The notes under the pieces are model-generated. The model did no database searches. It was not told the DNA's origin and saw only the letters and a program-made list of their open reading frames with translations. Below, in pieces: positions 58,740 through 64,000 of a stretch of 64,000 nucleotides of DNA. Numbering within the stretch: position 1 is the first letter of the stretch; the number at the start of each line of letters is the position of its first letter. Source of the stretch: Jacaranda mimosifolia (taxonomy: Eukaryota; Streptophyta; Magnoliopsida; Lamiales; Bignoniaceae); the NCBI GenBank assembly GCA_018894105.1, contig CM032123.1:25335744-25399743 (forward strand), written 5' to 3'. The position numbers were made by a program, and so were the translations under genes.

Positions 58740-59736
58740 CTAATTGCCTAGGGACTCGACCCAGATGCGCCTCTCTCGTTCATCAAGTTGTAGGAAAAAT
58801 GTTCTCATCATGGCAATCTGAAGAGCATTTATAGCCTTTCCAAACAAATGGTCTTGTAGGCCATCAATTCGCCTCAGTGCAGTAACACAATCGGCGATTG
58901 AGGACTGGGCTTTAGGCCCAATCCTCTCGGACTTAGCGTCCATCATGCCATCCCATTTGTTTAGAGCCTCCTCCAATCGATCTTGTCTTTCCCTGGCATA
59001 GAACTTCCTTTCTTTGCCCCTCATCCGTCACGAGGAACCCTCCATTTGAGTACCGACTGTGTCTGTGAAGTCATCACGTGATGAAGCTGATCATTTTGAC
59101 CTACCAGTACTGCCTCCAGTCATATTATCGCTACCACTTGGATTACTGTCTGTGGCTAGATGGGGCTGAGCAGAAGACCTCGCATGGGACCCCGAAGCAG
59201 TATTCTTAGAGAACATCTCTGTACAATAATCATAACATGGTAAGCCATGGTCCATCAACGACGCATGGTATGGGTGCTCCTATAATGTGACAAAAAGCAT
59301 TATTATACAAAATGAATGATGAGGTTTTACAAACATAAGACCATCTATATACTGAGAGCCAGTGGGCGATACGATCCTCGCTGGCCGTTACTGTGTTTCG
59401 CTCGTAGTCCCAACTGTATCATGTACCATTCGTGATCAATGAATGAAACATATGCCACGATGCCTAAAGTCTATTCCATTTTTGCTTAAGCTACTTCACA
59501 TTGTACGTATATGTAGGCTGTAGCTCCACATTCATCCTGTGGCAAATCTTATTCCATGTGTACACTGAGAATGTGGTGGAAAGAAGTTGACCAGCTTGGA
59601 ACTCATCATAAGCAAACTCGATTAATAATTTCTCATTATCGAATGGTCATCGCACGTATCCGGACCTACCACCCCCCGACTGTGTACTGTATGTTGCGTC
59701 ATCTCCATATGATGAGTTATGACCATAAGGATCCAT
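58740..59736 (-). pseudogene. First Myb/SANT-like protein of the PIF element
   Basis: Exon 1 is 59736-59353 and exon 2 is 59279-58740, joined in phase (308 codons). It starts MDPYGHNSSYGDDATYSTQS. The DNA-binding domain is near residues 25-125 (FDNEKLLIEFAYDEFQAGQL, WNKICHRMNVELQ, LKQKWNRL, YSWDYERNTVTAS). A Ser-rich linker follows, then a charged helical C terminus (KERKFYARERQDRLEEALNK, FFLQLDERERRIWVESLGN). Six in-frame stops occur. Most sit where one C-to-T or G-to-A change would restore Trp, Gln or Arg. It lies just upstream of the transposase, the usual place for the Myb-like ORF of PIF elements. Confidence 0.75.
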
Positions 59737-59739
59737 CTA

Positions 59740-60190
59740 TGAACGTGTTTACAGTGTGACGTGTCCATAAAGATTGGGGGTATATGTCAATGTGAGCAGT
59801 GTTAAATCAAATATATGCTACATAAATCAAGAGAAAGTGCAGGGTAGTATGATTGATGCCAATACAGTTCACATAAGTTATGCGGGCTACCATATAAACT
59901 CTAACAGATGTTGTCATGTTTCATGTTTACATATACTAAAGTCAAAGAATAGAATGTTGATAAGGTAAGTTATGACACAACTTAAGCGAGATGAACTATA
60001 GATTATATGAAGCATGATACACACATATAACATTCTTCATATAATGGCCAAATTACTAGCCATCCCTGTTAATATTGTAATCATGTGTGAAGGCCATTAA
60101 AACAGTTTCCATACCTTAAGAGCCTTACTAATCTATTTGGTCAATATGAAAGACCAAAGGTACTAATTCTTTAACTCAGGACACACTGAA
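59740..60190. other. Unassigned intergenic stretch
   Basis: No gene or repeat was recognised. It may include the 5' end of the PIF element. Confidence 0.4.
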
Positions 60191-60194
60191 ATTT

Positions 60195-60520
60195 GTATAT
60201 TTTCTAAATTATCCTTATCATATTTAACATAAGAAATTTAATGGAAGAGATCCAAACAAATCTATTGTCTTACATACGTCATTTGTTTAATTCCTACCAC
60301 ATTATATTTTTACTATAAATGTCTGTTGAACAAATCAAATTGTATGTATATTATATATATATATATTAAAATAACCCCCTGATTTTTATATATTTTCTAA
60401 CTTATCCTCATCATATTTAATATAAGAAATTAAATGGAATAGATCTAAACACAAGGTGTTACGTGCTTCATCTATTTCATTTCTACCACATGTTGTTTTT
60501 ACTACAAATGTATTTTGAAC
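60195..60520. repeat. Tandem duplication, period about 194 bp
   Basis: TATTTTCTAAATTATCCTTA at 60197 recurs as TATTTTCTAACTTATCCTCA at 60391. Both copies continue with ATAAGAAAT.TAATGGAA.AG and TTCCTACCACA/TTTCTACCACA phrases. Confidence 0.7.
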
Positions 60521-61350
60521 CAATCTATTTTTATATATATTTTTATATGTAATATACAATATATATAATATATAGTTTGAACCAATCTATATGTATATAG
60601 ATATATATACATATAATATATATAATATATATATAAACATATATATTATATATAGTATGTAATACTTATTTTATATATGTGTATATATACATTAAAATAA
60701 CATATTTATAATTTACAACAAACTGTATTCCTCTGTCTTTTAATATTATATATTATGTGATATATAATTAATTGGAACATATTTTTTCACGCATTTTTGT
60801 TTCAATTTTTTTAATACAATGTTATTATGCGTTAAATGGTACTATATACATATATTTATGTTTAATTTTCAATATATTTTTTAATATATAGTTTTCCGTA
60901 TTATATTTTTTATATTATATTACTAGTGCATTATATTATATGAGACTTTACATTTCTCACTATTTTATTATATTTCTATTATTATATATGTCATTTTATT
61001 TTTTTTAATATTGTTGTAATACAATTTTTATTATACTTTTTAATTAATACATGTTGTCATTGATATAATTTTTCATTATCATACGTTCTATTTTATATTT
61101 TATATTTGTTGATATTATATATATTTTTGTTATACTATTATATATTCTCTTTCCATATATACACACGATAATATATTTTCTTATACATAATTTAAATACA
61201 TATATAAATAATATATATTTCAAGATATATATTTACAAATTGTTATTTTATATATACATGAATATCATATATAAATATATAGATATAATAACATATATAT
61301 GATATTTATATAAATAAATATATATTTGTATATATATATGTACACATATT
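60521..61350. repeat. Extremely AT-rich (TA)n-like tract
   Basis: Degenerate TATATA runs extend over 800 bp with almost no G or C. It is non-coding. Confidence 0.85.
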
Positions 61351-63390
61351 TGCACACATGTCCGGAGAGGTTCTCCTATATTCCAAATCAAGTGAACTAC
61401 AAAATAAGACTTTTACATCAAGGTACTTTGTACTAGTTACACACGAATGTAAGCATAACTTTGTCTATGTCTACTACAAAGACAGTTAAAAGGAAATAAT
61501 AATAATTTTTTAAAAACATTATGTCGTCAGATAATGAAGGGTAATTGTTGCCCTAAGATTAAGTTAAAGTTCAAAGATGGATTTCCGTGGATTCAAGAGT
61601 TTGTGAAATGGCCTCGCGCAAGATGTTATGGTTCATTGTGTGACTTAATTAAATAGGAAGAATGTTGAAAGGGTTTGACAGAATTAATAACGCTATTAAG
61701 GTTAACCCAGCTACCAAAAATTAATGTAAAGGGACTTTACTTAAGTACCCTAATTTATGTTATCAATTAACTGTGTCCAAGTACCCAATAGCAAATTCAA
61801 TACCTATCATCCAACTGCAACAAAATTTTCACATAAATTAGGATGTGGGCTGTATTGGCCTTGTGATATTGTAGAAATATAGGAACACCATTGGTGTGTA
61901 TAATTTAGCAATTACGAATTCATCCCTACTTGAATTAGTTATGCTATGATGTGTAAATTGGAACCAATCTTGTTTGATTAATTGCATATTTATGACAAAA
62001 TAATTGCAATTATACAATAGAATGTTAAATGACATAAGTAATACATTCATAAGAATTGTAATCACCACATTTGTAAATAAAAACTTCATTAAGACACTTC
62101 TTAATTACCAACAGAATTGAAATACAGGTGAGATGGAATTAATAAACAGCCTAGGACTTCATAACAATTTCATCTACACCAACAGGGAAAGTTCAACTGC
62201 ATACAATCATACTTCAAGCTGTTGATAGCAAAAAATTGGTAACAATCTGCCAAACTAATTCATGGCCAGCTCCTATACGCCACAATCTACCAACCTCAGC
62301 TATCCAACACGATACGATGGGCAAAATTTAGGTAATTGAATCTACTTCAAAGAGGGGAAAAAGAGAGGATATGTGAGATGGAGACTATTGGGACCACACC
62401 AAGATGAAATGATGTCATCCACCTAATTGTTCCATCTCTTATATTTATTTTGATGTTGTCACTCCCATCCATTCGAAACCCCAAGTCAAAGTTTCAAATG
62501 TGTGCTATACTACCCCCCACAACGTAACTTAACCAACGAATATGAAAACTAGAACAAACACAACCGAATTACAAGGGGAATACCAATGCCTTCCTATAAT
62601 TTGGATGACAGGAATGTAGACAATGTTGCTAGAAAGCAAATATGTTGTTGACACGAGGAAGTTTAAGTAAACAAAGATGTACAATTATGCTAAACAACCT
62701 GAACCTCAAGAAAGCTAATAAACTGAAATGTAATTGGAGATGCACCACATATATCTGATGGCCATCAATGTTGCTCACCCCTTTCGGAAAATGCACTACG
62801 AGGAAAAAAGAATGAAATGTCTATAGAAATGGGATGACACAAACAGACTTAGAGAGTGACCATAGCTTCAAAAAAGACCAAACTGACACACGGCGACATA
62901 ACTGACTGAACCGTGAAATTCCTGGACAATAGTAAACTGTCAAACAACATGTATGCATGCTAGCCACTAAAAAGTAGGCCAACATCAATGTGCACATCGT
63001 TAATACCCAACAATATGCTTGGAAATGCAGCATGAATAGCTGCACACATCACAAACAGGAAGTGATGTATCGGCAGTAGTCCATCAAATGTGCAATAACA
63101 AGTAGTCACCATGGGGGAATGACTTACTTCTCCATTTTTGGCATGGAGAAACCCCAATCATGGTTCTACACAACCTCCATGGGTCATTAGGGCTCATGAT
63201 AGTGAAGCATGTAACAAGCAGCATAATACAACATATTATACAATCAATAAACCGAACAACGCACAATATAATTTTGAACATAGTGTTGAATGCAAAGGTA
63301 TACCTTATCACATAAGTCTAATGAGACAAGTTCTCTAAAAAATTCATTCAATGACAACATCAATGGGTCACACAATAAAAACATAATAGT
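61351..63390. other. Intergenic, nothing recognised
   Basis: Mixed-composition sequence holds only short chance frames. A - strand frame near 63205-63118 (NDPWRLCRTMIGVSPCQKW, with a good GTAAGT donor after it) might be a second exon of the candidate at 63413-63541, but this is weak. Confidence 0.35.
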
Positions 63391-63412
63391 AAGTGGTATA
63401 GCAAAACCTTAC

Positions 63413-63541
63413 TGATGAACTACAACAAGTTGAGGTTGGGGAGTGAACTGGAGGACTGGACAGAGGTTGGGAAGTGGTGGTGGATATGGAGAAGTTGTCC
63501 CCAGAAGCACTTACAAAAGAAGATGTTTGGAAGAGCTTCAT
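63413..63541 (-). CDS. Candidate first exon of an unrecognised gene
   Basis: An ATG at 63541 opens exactly 43 codons (MKLFQTSSFVSASGDNFSIS, then Ser/Thr/Pro-rich, ending CCSSS) up to a donor GTAAGG. Ser-rich starts followed by Cys-rich exons occur in plant transposon-associated GRF zinc-finger proteins, but no zinc finger could be confirmed downstream. It is offered as a possibility only. Confidence 0.2.
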
Positions 63542-64000
63542 TAATGATAGAAAACGCTTATATTTCTAGGAACTAAAATCACACTACTCAGGGATTACTT
63601 TGTAGTGATTGAATTTACCTACCGTTATTATAGTTATACTTTGACACATGATGAGTGGTGGGACTTCGCTTGGACACCCCAAGGATAGCAAACTAAGTTT
63701 AGTAAAGCAACATATTTATTTGAAATGATACAAATGGTCTACTAGTAGTGTGTTCGTGTGCAAGTGTGGAAAATAATATGAGAGGAAGAGATGAATTTAT
63801 AGGTGGTGAGAAGCACCATGGTCACAGTGTGTATTGAAACGTAGGAGTAGTTGAAATAGTGTGATGACATGACTGCACCCACAAAGAAACAAATATATGC
63901 AGAATCGTAACCCAAAAAAGCAGTCAACAATCCAGGTGAAAATGCAGAACAACCACTACAATGCACAGAGGGAATCGCATTACAGTAACAAGATGCAGCC
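63542..64000. other. Window end, nothing recognised
   Basis: No gene, RNA or repeat was supported in this stretch. Confidence 0.4.

Larger units (their letters stand above)
54540..59736 (-). mobile_element. Decayed PIF/Harbinger element (borders not resolved)
   Basis: It contains a HARBI1-type DDE transposase pseudogene, an upstream Myb/SANT-like frame and two further Myb/SANT-like frames downstream, all on the - strand. PIF/Harbinger elements need both a transposase and a Myb-like partner that carries it to the DNA. No terminal inverted repeats were found, so the interval given is just the coding part. It may include more than one nested element. Confidence 0.7.

Overview
The window comes from a flowering-plant nuclear genome. 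It is AT-rich, contains spliceosomal introns, and holds one intact plant gene among nested transposable elements. No tool was run; splice sites and identities were read by eye.

Region 1 (1-33350) is a transposon stack. Two same-orientation copies of a Mutator-like element (MULE) of the Kaonashi/CUMULE type are present. Each carries a SUMO-protease-like (Ulp1/C48) gene on the + strand and a MURA-type transposase on the - strand. Copy A (1-8559) is cut off on its left by the window edge. Copy B (13963-28746) is complete and has a 9-bp target duplication that differs only by two C/T changes. In both copies the introns and spacers are filled by long tandem arrays. The arrays have different unit lengths (about 44, 87, 104-117, 190 and 416-423 bp), yet all are built around one short core, AGTAYA. 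Copy B lies inside a CACTA element (9465-30587, perfect 3-bp CTT target duplication). That CACTA element also holds a 3.04-kb solo LTR (9853-12891, perfect 5-bp ATTAA duplication).

Region 2 (33595-51581, - strand) is the one gene that looks functional. It is an 18-exon, 600-codon orthologue of BAG-associated GRAM protein 1 (BAGP1; N-terminal membrane segment, C2, GRAM, VASt). All exon phases close without a frameshift or internal stop. Its introns contain a MULE-like element with a 420-nt purine tract, a plastid rps7 fragment and other foreign-looking pieces. A stack of microsatellites with a G-quadruplex motif lies just upstream.

Region 3 (51900-54540) holds two MITE-like elements and a 470-bp compound (ATT)n/(GTT)n microsatellite.

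Region 4 (54540-59736, - strand) is a decayed PIF/Harbinger element. It has a DDE transposase pseudogene and, unusually, what look like three different Myb/SANT-like reading frames.

Region 5 (59740-64000) is mostly AT-rich intergenic DNA with one weak candidate exon.
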